In this document: positions 10,790 to 22,152 of the stretch, one piece after another | Layout of the letters: each line of letters starts with the position of its first letter | Position numbering within the stretch: the stretch's first letter is position 1 | Assembly (NCBI GenBank): GCA_021521415.1 | Contig: JAIQDT010000108.1 | Span: forward strand, 1,452,001-1,516,000 | Source of the DNA: Bidens hawaiensis | Lineage: Eukaryota; Streptophyta; Magnoliopsida; Asterales; Asteraceae | Direction of reading: 5' to 3' | Length of the DNA stretch: 64,000 nt | Made by a program: the position numbers and the translations under genes | The notes under the pieces: model-generated | Told to the model about the DNA's origin: nothing | Seen by the model: the letters and a program-made list of their open reading frames with translations, nothing else | Database searches by the model: none

Positions 10790-11647
10790 TTAATGCTTCA
10801 TTCCTAAAACTAATATTATTTAACTTTTATAATCCCAATAGTTAGTCTTTAAATTTTGTATTTCCTTTTTAATTCTAGTTCGTGACGTGCAATTGCTTCG
10901 ATTTCATTTACGTACTTTCGGTTTTATTTCAAGTTTGTCTTCAACATCAAGGTGAGTTTCTCACACCCATTTTTTACTCTTTAACTACTTTTGGGGGTAG
11001 CATATATATCCTATCCAAATTACGATTTCGTTTATTCATTATGTACAAACTACAATTCACTACATGGACTTGTGTGTTTACTTGTTACTTGCTCAAAATT
11101 ACTTGCACATGGATTACTTCAATATAGTATGATCATACGCCCCCCCCCCCCCCCAACTTTGAACTCAAGACATTTGTTGTTATGAGTGAAAAAGGGCCTC
11201 ATTATCCGAGTACGTTGGTGCACAATCCCAACTGGAAATGAGCTTACTTGCGCTTATCTGAGTACGCTGGTGGACAATCCCAGTTGGAAAGGACATTACT
11301 TGCTCATTTGCACTTGTTCATGGAATTGTAGATTTTTATGTACTTATAGCAAAACTTGTGTGAACTCACCAACTATTCATTTAGTTGACATTATTTTATA
11401 TATATGCTACAGGTACCTTATTTAGAGAATGCTTCCGTGACGAGGACACTAGAACTTAGGTTATAATAATAAATGGACAATTTGTTAATTGTTCTTGTAT
11501 TTTTCCTTGTATTTCTTGTTACAAACTTGTGTACATGATGTTTAAATTAATTAATGATATTATTGTCAGTTAATAGTGTCACATGTGTTTTGAACAATCT
11601 GTACGTCACACTCGGGCGTATTCCGCTTTAGCCGGGGTGTTACAGAT

Positions 11648-11659
11648 TGGTATCAGAGT
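11648..11659 (+). promoter_or_regulatory. Primer binding site (initiator tRNA-Met), LARD-like element
   Basis: TGGTATCAGAGT lies three bases after the 5' LTR end and matches the plant tRNA-Met PBS in all but the last base. Confidence 0.88.
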
Positions 11660-12460
11660 CGTGACTATAAGATAGGGCATTAGACGTAGTGTTCTAGTTG
11701 GTTATATATTTTATTTGCTTAATTGTTTAGGTTGCACGATTAGAAATTATGTGAGCCTAATTTGATTGTTCAATGCACACTATTTGGTTATTATTGATTT
11801 GTTTATGCCTCATATACGCAAATACTATTATACTGATGGTTCAATTACTTCAATTAATTCAATTACACAAGCACACACAAGTCCAAGGCTTATGCCTAAA
11901 ATGCAAAGATTTTTCTTTTTCCAACATTTTCAATTATTGATTTTCATTGTGGTGTTCTGATATTTTTTCTTCTTAAAGATGGTTCTTTATGGCGGGTATG
12001 TAGTAACTGTAAGGGGGACGTGCCTGTTTTCCGAAACTCTTGACACCAAGGTTATTGAAACCTAAGGATAAGCAATGCGTATAAATCCCAATCAGACGCG
12101 GGACCCGGTTGCTTACCTGAAGAGTTAGGAAAGAGCATGAACTCTATTAAGACAAAGCATACCACTTTCAACGCCATATGAATCACAACTTTAAGTTTTC
12201 AAACGCGACCATGTTCTCTTTGTGAAAAGAATATGGTTGCACTCCTCTATGTTTTACAATGTGTTTTAACTGAAAGTCTGTACGTGAATACCCAGCTTTC
12301 GGTTCGATTTAACTACGCATTTTTTTACGAGAATAGTTAAGTTTTTAAAAAAATTTGTGACACGTTTTCTTTATTTATACGCTCATTTACGGCTTAAACT
12401 TTTAAAAGTTTGCAAAGTAATAACCGAATTTCAAACGATTCCTTTGTTAATTTACTAATA

Positions 12461-12710
12461 TGTTTTACAATTGAAAATTCAAAAAGTTATGGTGATATAT
12501 AAATGGTTGAATTTCGATTTGATTACTATATTATTTTATTAATTTACTACTACGTTTTATAATTGAAAATTCGAAAGGTCATGGTGATATATGAATGGTC
12601 GAATTTCAATTCAATAACCTTATTGTTGTATTCATTTACACTTATGTTTTAGAATTGAAAATTTAGAAAGTTATGGTGGTACATGAACACTCGATTTACA
12701 ATTCGTTTCT
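12461..12710. repeat. 92-bp tandem repeat, about 2.7 copies
   Basis: Units start at 12461, 12553 and 12645 with TGTTTTACAATTGAAAATT-like sequence and contain GTTATGGTGATATAT and GTCGAATTTC. The spacing is exactly 92 bases for the first two intervals. Confidence 0.8.
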
Positions 12711-13543
12711 ACGATTTATTGTTAAGTTTAATATTTATTCCATATGATTATTCAATAATTTCTTAGATTTTCGTTTGTGAAAACTCATGACATCTCACGG
12801 GAATTCCAATTTCGATTTCAAATTTTGTTTCATATGATCTCTTTTCTTTACTTGTTTCATTGATGTATCTATTAGTCGTTTTTAAACTTATGTCCCAAGT
12901 CACGCAAATTCCTCACGTTTCGTATCACGCCTTCTCGTTTTCCTAGTTTTCGCACTCAACCGGCGAAATGACAATCCAAGTTATCAAGCAAATGTCCTCC
13001 GCGATCCCGATCACCCCACGTTTGACCGCACCTACCTTCATCGCTATAGTTAATTCAAATTCAAATCCAGCACCATTCTTGGAAACGCAAACTAAACCCA
13101 ACCGAAAGGCCTCACGCTGAAACACACCCTTTGTACAGTATGTGTAAATCTCACCAATTTACTTCCCTGAAACGTTGATATGCTTCAATCTGTGGTAGAT
13201 TCAGTTACCACTTATTGCTAAAACCTACTCAAACTCAACGCCACTCACCCAACTGCAAGACCCGTACCTAACCATTTGTGTCAATCACATGTTTGACCTC
13301 ATGCTTCAAGTCTACTATCATTGTGGTGACCCTAGCACACTATAACATCCCGAAATTTCCAAAATAATATTAATTATATTATTTAATAATAGAGTGAAAG
13401 TATACTCTGGTTATAGGGAAATAATTAAATAGAGTAGGAGTTGGTATGGGTCGGGCTAGTGTTGGTTAATGGATATAGGATATGGACCTGGGTCACGAAG
13501 GAAAGAAGGATGAGACCATGGGCTTAAGCCCATGATCCATAAT

Positions 13544-13550
13544 TATATAA
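13544..13550 (+). promoter_or_regulatory. TATA box in solo LTR
   Basis: TATATAA lies at the end of an AT-rich stretch, about 60-70 bases before a CT-rich leader (CTCTCTCTCTC). This layout is typical for a long Ty3/gypsy LTR promoter. Confidence 0.5.
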
Positions 13551-14029
13551 ACCTTAAATCACCATTTATCCTTCATTTCTCATATTCCATACACCACCAA
13601 AACACACACTTAGCTCTCTCTCATCCTACTCTCTCTCTCTCTAAGCCGAAACCTAGAAGAAGAAGAAGAAGAAGAAGAAGGAGAATCCGTTTACGACCCA
13701 AGGTAATGATAGTATTATGTTGTATGAACTCAACCCCGTTAGATTTAGTCGCGAAACGACGAGCCGACACCGTTAAACCGTTGAAGTCACGAGATCCGGG
13801 TGGAATCGGGTATAAATCGAACCTAAGATGAGCTTAGGGATCACCCTAGCTCAGATCTGGATCAAACGGGACGAAAAACGGTGAAAACGGTGGTGAAACA
13901 GCTGAGATCTCGTTTTTCCAGCGAGATCCCGGATTTCCGGCGATGACGGCGCCGGAAAGGCGGCACCGGAAATGTTGTACGAGGTTAAGAGAATGTCAGA
14001 GAACATTCTGACATTCCCTGACCTAAACC

Positions 14030-14370
14030 TAGTTCGCTAACGGATACTTAACGAACTAGAAGGTAATTCGTTATGTGATTCGCCAAGGGGAGATAACGAA
14101 GCAGACACAATTCGTTAAGTAGTTCGTTAAGGAAGAACTAACGAATGAGCCCCAGTTCGTTAAGGGTTTAGTTCGTTAAGGGTTCAGTTCGTTAAGGGAC
14201 CAGTTCGTTATAAAGGTCCAACTCATTATGGAAGATAACGAACCAGCTAACGAATTAGAATAACGAATTGCATGATGTTCAGATAACGAATCAGATGCTG
14301 ATTAGATGACGAATTAGTTAACAAACCAGATCACTTAAGACAATGAATTGGTTAACGAATTACGCTTAAT
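14030..14370. repeat. Array of TTCGTTAAGG and inverted TAACGAA motifs
   Basis: GTTCGTTAAGG-type units occur many times between about 14030 and 14220, four of them nearly in tandem (AGTTCGTTAAGGG). They are followed by the inverted form AACGAATT or TAACGAA to about 14370. The two orientations can pair. The array lies downstream of the TATA box in the solo LTR. Confidence 0.75.
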
Positions 14371-14459
14371 TCGTATAAAGAATGAGATGGTGAATAAAAT
14401 AATAATTTCAAATCCTAGTGGAAAACGTGATAAGACAATTAATAGAAATAAAATTTTTC

Positions 14460-14580
14460 CAAGCTGACCTGCCAGCTCGACCCCAGCCAGGGGCTCTGCT
14501 CCTTGGACCCTGCTAGGGGCTGCCGCCCCTAGAACCCCACTGTCAGGGGCGTTGCCCCCGAACCCCCCGTTCATTGTGGG
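14460..14580. other. GC-rich GGGGC-repeat segment in solo LTR
   Basis: A short GC-rich block with CCAGGGGCTCTGCTCC, AGGGGCTGCCGCCCCT and CAGGGGCGTTGCCCCCG, each an imperfect hairpin. It stands out from the surrounding AT-rich DNA. The function is unknown. Confidence 0.5.
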
Positions 14581-15516
14581 TTGTAAATAGATTAGAAACG
14601 TGATATGGGTAGTAATAGTTAATTGATATGTGTAATTGTTATACAGTTAGTTAGTCACGCTCAGCTAAGGAAGGAGTAACTGTTAACCGAGTTCAGGTGA
14701 GTTTCTAGCCCCATTTCCTTGTTATGTTTTCGGGGCTGTGTGCATACTCGATGTGAAGTGTGAATACACTTACCTTAAGTGGTAAGTGTATGCTATAGAT
14801 GTTATACGAGGTAGCTATTATATAATGTTTGTCAGTACGTGAACGATCTTCGGATATTGCACGTATCGCCAGGGGTAGTGATTGCCAAGTGGTTATTAGT
14901 GTGTATGAATGCTATGATGTGACTTGCTTATTATGTAAATGATATGAAGCGTGTTGTAGACAAGTAGAGGTAGAGAGTGTTAGAAGTGGCAAGAGTCTAG
15001 TAAGAATGTTAGTGGCATGACGATAGTACGTGGTAGGGTAAGCCTATACGTGACTACGTCATTAAAGTGGCAAAGTGGCATAACGTTATACGTTATTAAA
15101 GTGGCAAAGTGGTAGGTGTAAATAAGAGGCTAAGTGGTAAGGTGAGCATGTTAGATAGTGGACTACGTGTCTTCGGATACGTATATGATGCATGTAGTGG
15201 TTGTATGATAAGTTGCTTGATTAACTAGAACTCGCTCAGCGTAGCTGACTTTTAGTATGCACGCAGGTGAGCTGACTATAGCGTTAGCATGAGGACGGCA
15301 CATGGCTTGGATTGAACGGCTGGCATGCGAAGATAGAAGTAAAGATGTTTAAATATAATGTTTTGGGTTTTGGTATCAAAGAAAAGATTTAATGTTTTGT
15401 AACAAATGATTGATGTTTTATATTCCGCGAAAAGTTTTAATAAACTCTGATTGGTAGAACTGTGTTTATGAGTAAATCCGACGCTAAAGTAGGACTACCG
15501 GGTTCGGGGCCTTACA

Positions 15517-18055
15517 CACACCCGTCATACTTTTAAAGGCCTAACTTGTTTCCGCCATGCAATATCCTAACCCTGCATCCTTTGTCAACCCTACACGATT
15601 TCACGGTTTCAATACTTAGATCTTTACAAAACTCATCAAACTCGTTTATATTTTCTTTGCAGACTTTCCTACATTTTATTTGTTTTACTAACACCTCGCG
15701 TCTAATTCCAAATTCTCAGTTATTTTTTTTACTTTCAGTCAAAAGAATTTTCTTTAAAATGAATTTATTTATTAAAGTTATTAATATTACCATAATTATT
15801 AATATTACTACTATTATTTTTATTAGTACCATCACCGTCATCATCATTATTATTATTATTACGGTAATTATCAATATGGTTATTATTAGAATTGTTATTA
15901 TTATTGTTAATATTTTTATAGATATTAGTAATATTATTATTACTAGTATCATCGTCACTACTATTATATAATAATATTTAAAGTAAGATATTTGCTTCAA
16001 ACAAGTTTTGAGTCATTTTGAAACTATTTTTTTATTCAATAATATTTTTATTATTATTATTATGATTAGTAATATTATTATTACTAGTATTATCTTCACC
16101 TGTACTAATAATATTTCATACCGTATTTAAAGTAAACTTTTTGTTTAAACAAATCTTAAGCCCTTTTGAGGTTATATTTCATTCAACAAATCAAGTTATC
16201 TGAAAATCTTTTCCTAGGCCGTTGGTCAAAAGAAAACATTTATTTTTTATTATTTTTTTACGTTAAGGAGTTCATAAAATTCTCAAGTTTTAGCGCTAGT
16301 TAAAAACGTTTTGCCTAACTAAAATAGAATAATCTTATTTCACCATGAGATATAAAAACACCACGATTTACAACCGATATACGTAAATTAAAATATATGA
16401 TATATCCCTTCCTTTCTTTCCCCTTCGTTAACGCCAATGAGTTTCGGCTAAGAAATCATGACACCACCTCCCACGTCAACTCTCATACCACCGACACTTG
16501 AGAAGACAAACGTCGCAAGCCGCATTTTTTTCTCTAATTTCCTCTTCACGTGTTTTTTTTCGGACTTACCTGAAGTGATTTTTAACCACTTCTTTAGAAT
16601 ATTGTTTACGGATTTTATTCCGATTGTTCTTCGATCTTTAATCCATATTCGTTTGTATTTTACGAAACTCAAATTCGTACATCATTCTTAGTCACATTTT
16701 TGAATTGGCTTACATTTGTTATCTCGGGGTCTATGACCAATTTCCCATCAACATAACCGTTAAGTGGAAATTGGGACTATGAACATGTATGTGTACATAG
16801 TTACCTAATAGAATCCATATTTTCATTTTATTTCTACACTTTACTATCGGTGACCGGTTCTCTCCAAACGAATTCGTTTACTTAGAACCGGGATTGTGTC
16901 CCATGTACATGCCGAGTTTATGTTATGTTATATTTTACACAAATTGTTTTGGATTATTCGTTTACTTCTCTTTCACTTGATGTTTTATTTAGACCATTAT
17001 GTTGTTCTTGATTTCATCAATCTGGAATCAATGCTTCATTTTAATTTCGAGGTTTCAATTGTTTACTTTGATAAACTCAAGGTTACTACCAGAATGTTTC
17101 TTTTCACAAACTTAATCGATTTCAATATTCTAATATTAAAATTTCGTTATCCACTTCATCTCAAGTTATTATCAATTTATATGTTTGTCAGATGTAATGC
17201 TCACTTATTTTGTCTCAATCTTGCCGCTATAAATTGGTTCGGAATTTCCCGTTTGTTAAAATTCTTGATATTTTAATACTTAAAAGTTTTGTTTATTTAA
17301 GCTATTCTCAAACCCAACGCGTTATCAATTTATATGTTCATATTTCGTTGGTTAAATGCTACATTCACTTACCACGTTATTCTCGACCCCATTATTTCAA
17401 ATACATATTACGATGTTCATAATTCAAATGTTTTCATTCTTTAAATTTCATTCCCTCATTTATGTTGTTTTCAAACATCGTTTACTTGGTTCAGACAACG
17501 ATGATTTCATTTACTTGACTTAGAGTTTTCGTCTTGTTATTGGCCTGAATGGTCTAACAATATGTTTTTGTAATGTTTTTACCCTCTTAATTCATTATTA
17601 TTATTATTATTATTTATTTTAAACGTTCTATATGAGAATTTTATTAAATTTATCTAAAGTCTATGTCTTAAAACCACACAATAGATCAAGTTATATGGAC
17701 CATCCGACGATAGAGGTAATTATGGGTCGACACGTAATTATCAAAGTCCTCGCATGGAAAATATAATAAGACCGGTTGTGTGGAAATAACTCGGTACTTG
17801 GAACGATTTTTGAAGAACGGGACAAATACAATATAATAAGGGCATGGTGGATACGCCGCTGGTACATCCTATATATACGTGTCCTTGTAATATTTCCTAA
17901 TTATGGCGTTCTTTCGGGTCATTCAAGTATCGACGTTATCTTATTTTAATATATAAAATTGTTAAAACTTCAAACAACTACGTATATTAGTTGTTCTCTT
18001 TTAAATTTTATTTTTATTTTAATTTCGGGACGAAATTTCTAAAATTTGTAAGTCC
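15517..18055. other. Non-coding internal region of LARD-like element, 3' part
   Basis: No retrotransposon domain is seen. Bases about 15770-15980 and 16040-16110 are ATT, ATC and ACT trinucleotide sequence, which produces artificial isoleucine-rich ORFs on both strands. The final bases before the 3' LTR contain TTTCGGGACGAAATTTC, an inverted repeat commonly seen close to the end of Ty3/gypsy internal regions. No clear polypurine tract is visible. Confidence 0.5.
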
Positions 18056-20121
18056 TGTGACATTCGTTACTTTTCAAACCCGAAAACCCGACTCATTTTA
18101 AATTTTCGGTTTTTGTTCTTGCTAAATTCATATACTTTAATAATATTATTAATTAATCTCAATTTTCGTTATATGTATTTTATGTGATCATTTCTATGTA
18201 AAAATACTTTTTACCATCCTTGTAATATTGCATACTCATTTAAAGATAATTTATTCATGAACTTTTCTCATGCAAATCATTAGAATAAATCTTGGATTAT
18301 TATTATTACCATCTTTTTCATATGTTATTTTTTTAACTAACTAATAAAAATAAAGCAAATAATGTTTTAATTAAATAAAATTTACTAAAAGAGTTAAAAC
18401 ACTTTGAAAACCTTTTAAACCATTTTAATTTTTGTTTTTAATTATATTAAATATGATTAATTTTCATAAATCCCATAAGACATAACTACTTCATATTTTC
18501 ACTATAAAAGGAGGACAAATCCTCCATTATTTTCACACCTCAATCCACTATTTTCTTAAGATTAAGAACACTAACAAGTAAGTTTTATGATTCCATGCAT
18601 TTTATAGTTTTTGTTTTGATTTAATGTTGAATGTTCATAATTTGTTCTTCATGATCATGTTACTTTTATCATAAAAATTTTATATTTTGGTCTTAAGAAT
18701 CATTATGATCATGGATATCCAAAATAAACAATTTGATTTTTCTAAATCTTGGATCAAACCTAGTTATTGTGCAAGAACAAGCATGAATACATATTTATCT
18801 AAATCTTTTGATTTGTTGAGCATCATAAACTTATATACTTTCTTTTAAATATAATGATTTATAAAAATTTCTTTTATTTAAAATATTTTACAATAGATAT
18901 AGCATACTTCATATCTTTAAATTAATAATTTAGTAAATTAATTATTGTTTATTTTATTTCAACATAAACTAATATTTATAATTTCTTTAAAAGAATTTCA
19001 TGCAAAACATTTAAGTTAATTAATTAGTAAATTAATTAATTATGTACTAGAATAAAAATAAATTGTTTAATCATAAAGTGTTATTAATATTTTTATTTAA
19101 TCTTATATTAATAAGTTATAATTATTTATTTACAAATCATTCTTCAACTAATAAGCATCAAATGATTTATATAAACTTTATTCATTTTTGTTAAACTCAT
19201 TACAAATCCCCAAGTCCACATTTGTCATAGGTTAATGAAATATATATATATATATATATATATTAAAATTAATGCCTCATTCCTAAAACTAATATTATTT
19301 AACTTTTATAATCCCAATAGTTAGTCTTTAAATTTTGTATTTCCTTTTTAATTCTAGTTCGTGACGTTCAATAGCTTCGATTTCATTTACGTACTTTCGG
19401 TTTTATTTCAAGTTTGTCTTCAACATTAAGGTGAGTTTCTCACACCCATTTTTTACTCTTTAACTACTTTTGGGGGTAGCATATATATCCTATCCAAATT
19501 AGGATTTCGTTTATTCATTATGTACAAACTACAATTCACTACATTGACTTGTGTGTTTACTTGTTACTTGCTCAAAATTACTTGCACATGGATTACTTCT
19601 ATATAGTATGATCATACGCCCCCCCCCCCCCAACTTTGAACTCAAGACATTTGTTGTTATGAGTGGAAAATGGCCTCATTATCCGAGTACGTTGGTGCAC
19701 AATCCCAACTGGAAAGGAGCTTACTTGCGCTTATCTGAGTACGCTGGTGGACAATCCCAGTTGGAAAGGACATTACTTGCTCATTTGCACTTGTTCATGG
19801 AATTGTAGATTTTTATGTACTTATAGCAAAACTTGTGTGAACTCACCAACTATTCATTTAGTTGACATTATTTTATATATATGCTACAGGTACCTTATTT
19901 AGAGAATGCTTCCGTGACGAGCACACTAGAACTTAGGTTATAATAATAAATGGACAATTTGTTAATTGTTCTTGTATTTTTCCTTGTATTTCTTGTTACA
20001 AACTTGTGTACATGATGTTTAAATTAATTAATGATATTATTGTCACTTAATAGTGTCACATGTGTTTTGAACAATCTGTACGTCACACTCGAGCGTATTC
20101 CGCTTTAGCCGGGGTGTTACA
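18056..20121 (+). repeat. 3' LTR of the LARD-like element
   Basis: This 2066-bp LTR begins TGTGACATTCG and ends CCGGGGTGTTACA. It lacks the MITE and shows the empty target site. TSD TATTT follows at 20122-20126. Confidence 0.92.
18503..18510 (+). promoter_or_regulatory. TATA box in 3' LTR of the LARD-like element
   Basis: TATAAAAG occupies the same position as 9591-9598 in the other LTR. Confidence 0.6.
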
Positions 20122-20126
20122 TATTT

Positions 20127-21096
20127 GAAAAATCTTTGTTTAGATAAGTAAGCCAAAAGACTTAATATTTGGCCATGCTGAATGTCAGAACTTAATCCAA
20201 ACGATTGACACAACTTAATAAAGATCTATTTGATTATCAGCTTTAGGTTTTGATGCAACAAATCAATACTATGGTTAATGATGAACGAATCAATGACGAA
20301 AAGAACTCAATCCTAATTGTTGATGACCTCAAATAAATTAACTGATAAAGGTTAAGCATTTAAATACTAGAAAACTGTTTAAGCACACAAACAAATATAA
20401 AGAATCGATCAACCAAATGATTAACCAAATCCAAATCCAAAGTTATGGTTTAGAATACCAAAAATCCAATGTATAACTCAACCCTACGCCTGGAGATGGT
20501 TATGAAGTGTCTAGTCTTGCATCTTGATCTTGAATATCTTGATTATGATGTTGGAAGATGATTGCATGAATGATTATGGTGATTTGGAGATGATATGATG
20601 GTGAAAGATAGCCTCCAAAGCACCCCTATGTGGTAGAGAATGAAAGATATTTGACCTAGGGCTTAATCGGGCTTAAATATGGAAGAAAATAACCGGCGGC
20701 CAGGCCACCGAAGCCTATGGCCCAACCGTAGGCTACGACCCTAGTCTCTGCCTTACGGTGGTTACAACACCAAAACACCGTTTTCTTCATAAAATCTACA
20801 TTCCAACTCCGTTTTCATCCCCGTTTGCGGTCACGTCTGCGTATTTCAATTCTATATCATATCATATATCATTACTTTCATTTTCACTCCATCCTAAATG
20901 CTCCAAATTAGCTCCTTTAAGCTCTGATCACCTGTAAACATAAAAACACTCAAAGTACACGTGTTCGGCGTATTTAATCAAGTAAAGTACACGAGATTAC
21001 ACACTATAAACACATGTTTTATTCCACACATCATATGTTTAGATGTTCGGGTTGTTTTTGTTTGGATGGTGGGCTAGAGTTTATCGCAAGACCTTC
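20127..21096. other. Remaining 3' internal DNA of the copia remnant
   Basis: No pol domain is recognised. A GC-richer patch at about 20690-20770 (CGGCGGCCAGGCCACCG) stands out from AT-rich surroundings. The last 60 bases run into the polypurine tract. This part may include a further unrecognised insertion, because it does not continue the open frames seen at 8400-8900. Confidence 0.45.
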
Positions 21097-21107
21097 AAGT
21101 GGGAGAT
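21097..21107 (+). promoter_or_regulatory. Polypurine tract of the copia remnant
   Basis: AAGTGGGAGAT lies directly before the TG of the 3' LTR. It is the usual plus-strand primer site of plant copia elements. Confidence 0.85.
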
Positions 21108-21414
21108 TGTTAAGTTATGAAGGTCTTTTGGGCTTCTGGGTTGATATGAAAAGACTATGGATGGAAAGCCTATTTAGTTTTCTTGGTCCCTAAGTTTATT
21201 AGCCCTAATCTTGTTCTAGTTATACTTGCATATTGTAATTGTAATCCTATACCAAGCTTACTAAAATACCTAGTTGCAGCCCGTGGATGTAGGTCGTCTT
21301 GACCAAACCACGTTAAATTTTCGTTTTCCTATTGGTTTATATTTTTCAGTTCGTTTGCATGATATTCATTTGTGTAATTGTGTGTTGGTTCCTTTGTGCC
21401 ACTTAATCCAAACA
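21108..21414 (+). repeat. 3' LTR of the copia remnant
   Basis: This 307-bp LTR begins TGTTAAG and ends CCAAACA. It aligns with 5577-5878 and is followed by the TSD TATAC at 21415-21419. Confidence 0.9.
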
Positions 21415-21748
21415 TATACATTACAATCTTAATTTATTCTTTAACAGAATGACAAAACTATATATTTAAAATTGTTGTGTGTGATCGCGAGTGTATAGGG
21501 TCGCGTTTTGCCTTGGCCCCGGTGGCCCACTGTATTCTTTGATAAATTAAACATATTATTAATTTCAAATTTTAATATATCGTAATTAAACAAAATAATT
21601 TCGGTAATCCATTTTGACTAAATATTGGTGTTGAATACACAGTTAATATCAACAATACTCATGAAATTGGTAGTTATAAACCACGTACATTCTGTTATGT
21701 TGTATTTCTGCTTCTTTGACGATTTGTATTTAGCATGCGTTGCACAAT

Positions 21749-22137
21749 CATCATCATCATCATCGTACTCAGTATATCCCACCAATAGCAATGCTATGGT
21801 AGGGTCTGAGGAGGGTAAGATGTAGACAGCCTTACCTCTATCCCATAGGGATAGAGAGGCTGCTTCTGGTGAGAACCCCGGCTCGATAGTAGTTTTGCAT
21901 CAAGCCTTGGACATAAGGCACATAGCACTCAATCATCGGGACACCGGCTGATTGGTGCATGTGCCCTTGTCTTTCGGCTATCAACGCCACCACATGATGC
22001 CTGATTAACCTTCCGCCACTTTTAACGTTATTTTCACGAGATTAGTAAAATAACGTCAAAATTAGTGCAATTTTACTTTTGCCCACCCGAGGGTTCACAC
22101 ATATATACATTATATGCGCGCACCGCAAGCAGTGCGT
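21749..22137 (-). mobile_element. SINE-like retroposon (Au-like 3' domain) with 15-bp target duplication
   Basis: Perfect 15-bp direct repeats CATGCGTTGCACAAT lie at 21734-21748 and 22138-22152. The body between them reads, on the minus strand, toward a (GATGAT)n tail at the 21749 end. The adjoining sequence (TACCCTCCTCAGACCC, AGAAGCAGCCTCTCTATCCC, GAGCCGGGGTTCTCACC on the minus strand) resembles the 3' domain of the plant Au SINE family as I know it. The length of 389 bp is long for Au SINEs, and the 5' part is not recognised. The long TSD and short 3' repeat tail fit LINE-driven retroposition. Confidence 0.7.
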
Positions 22138-22152
22138 CATGCGTTGCACAAT

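Larger units (their letters stand above)
9144..11644 (+). repeat. 5' LTR of the LARD-like element, split by a MITE
   Basis: The LTR is 2501 bp, or 2075 bp once the MITE and one TSD copy (9757-10182) are removed, close to the 2066 bp of the 3' LTR. The two match over their full length with scattered substitutions and differences in the AT microsatellite near 10756-10783 and in a C run near 11142. Confidence 0.92.
11645..13340. other. Non-coding internal region of LARD-like element, 5' part
   Basis: No domain is recognised in six frames. Bases about 11990-12180 share an ordered series of motifs (ATGTAGTAACTG, AAGGGGGA, GCATAAATCCCAA-like, GGGACCCG, CTTACCTG, AAAGCAT) with 58865-59010 in the Tekay-like LTR. 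A 92-bp tandem repeat follows at 12461. The stretch ends with CACAC (13336-13340), the TSD of the nested solo LTR. Confidence 0.55.
13341..15516 (+). mobile_element. Solo LTR, 2176 bp, nested inside the LARD-like element
   Basis: The sequence starts TATAACATCCCGAAATTTCC and ends GGGTTCGGGGCCTTACA. It is flanked by the perfect 5-bp duplication CACAC at 13336-13340 and 15517-15521. It contains a TATA box, a CT-rich leader (about 13612-13642) and no internal region, which fits a solo LTR left by recombination between two LTRs. The first two bases are TA rather than the usual TG, which a single G-to-A change would explain, unless the family truly starts TA. Confidence 0.85.
9144..20121 (+). mobile_element. 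Large non-autonomous LTR element (LARD-like), nested in the copia remnant
   Basis: Long LTRs (9144-11644 and 18056-20121) are flanked by the perfect TSD TATTT at 9139-9143 and 20122-20126. The LTRs begin TGTAACA or TGTGACA and end TGTTACA, and a tRNA-Met PBS follows the 5' LTR. After subtracting the nested solo LTR, about 4.2 kb of internal DNA remains with no gag or pol domain in any frame, so replication would need proteins from another element. Part of the internal leader resembles the LTR of the Tekay-like element at 58860-59000, which hints at a Ty3/gypsy partner. Confidence 0.9.
5572..21419 (+). mobile_element. Ty1/copia LTR retrotransposon remnant, interrupted by a nested element
   Basis: The two LTRs (5577-5878 and 21108-21414) are flanked by the perfect 5-bp target-site duplication TATAC at 5572-5576 and 21415-21419, so this is one insertion. 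The PBS is at 5881 and the polypurine tract at 21097. Only gag, zinc-knuckle and protease remnants remain, and no integrase, reverse transcriptase or RNase H was found. A second LTR element (9144-20121) has inserted inside. Removing that insert leaves about 4.9 kb, too short for a complete copia element. The insertion separates the second and third UGT copies. Confidence 0.9.

Noticed and set aside
11640..11670. tRNA gene suggested by TGGTATCAGAG
   Set aside because: Only the primer binding site complementary to the tRNA 3' end is present; no cloverleaf surrounds it.
15546..16000. Ile-rich ORFs on both strands
   Set aside because: Products of an ATT/ATC trinucleotide tract.
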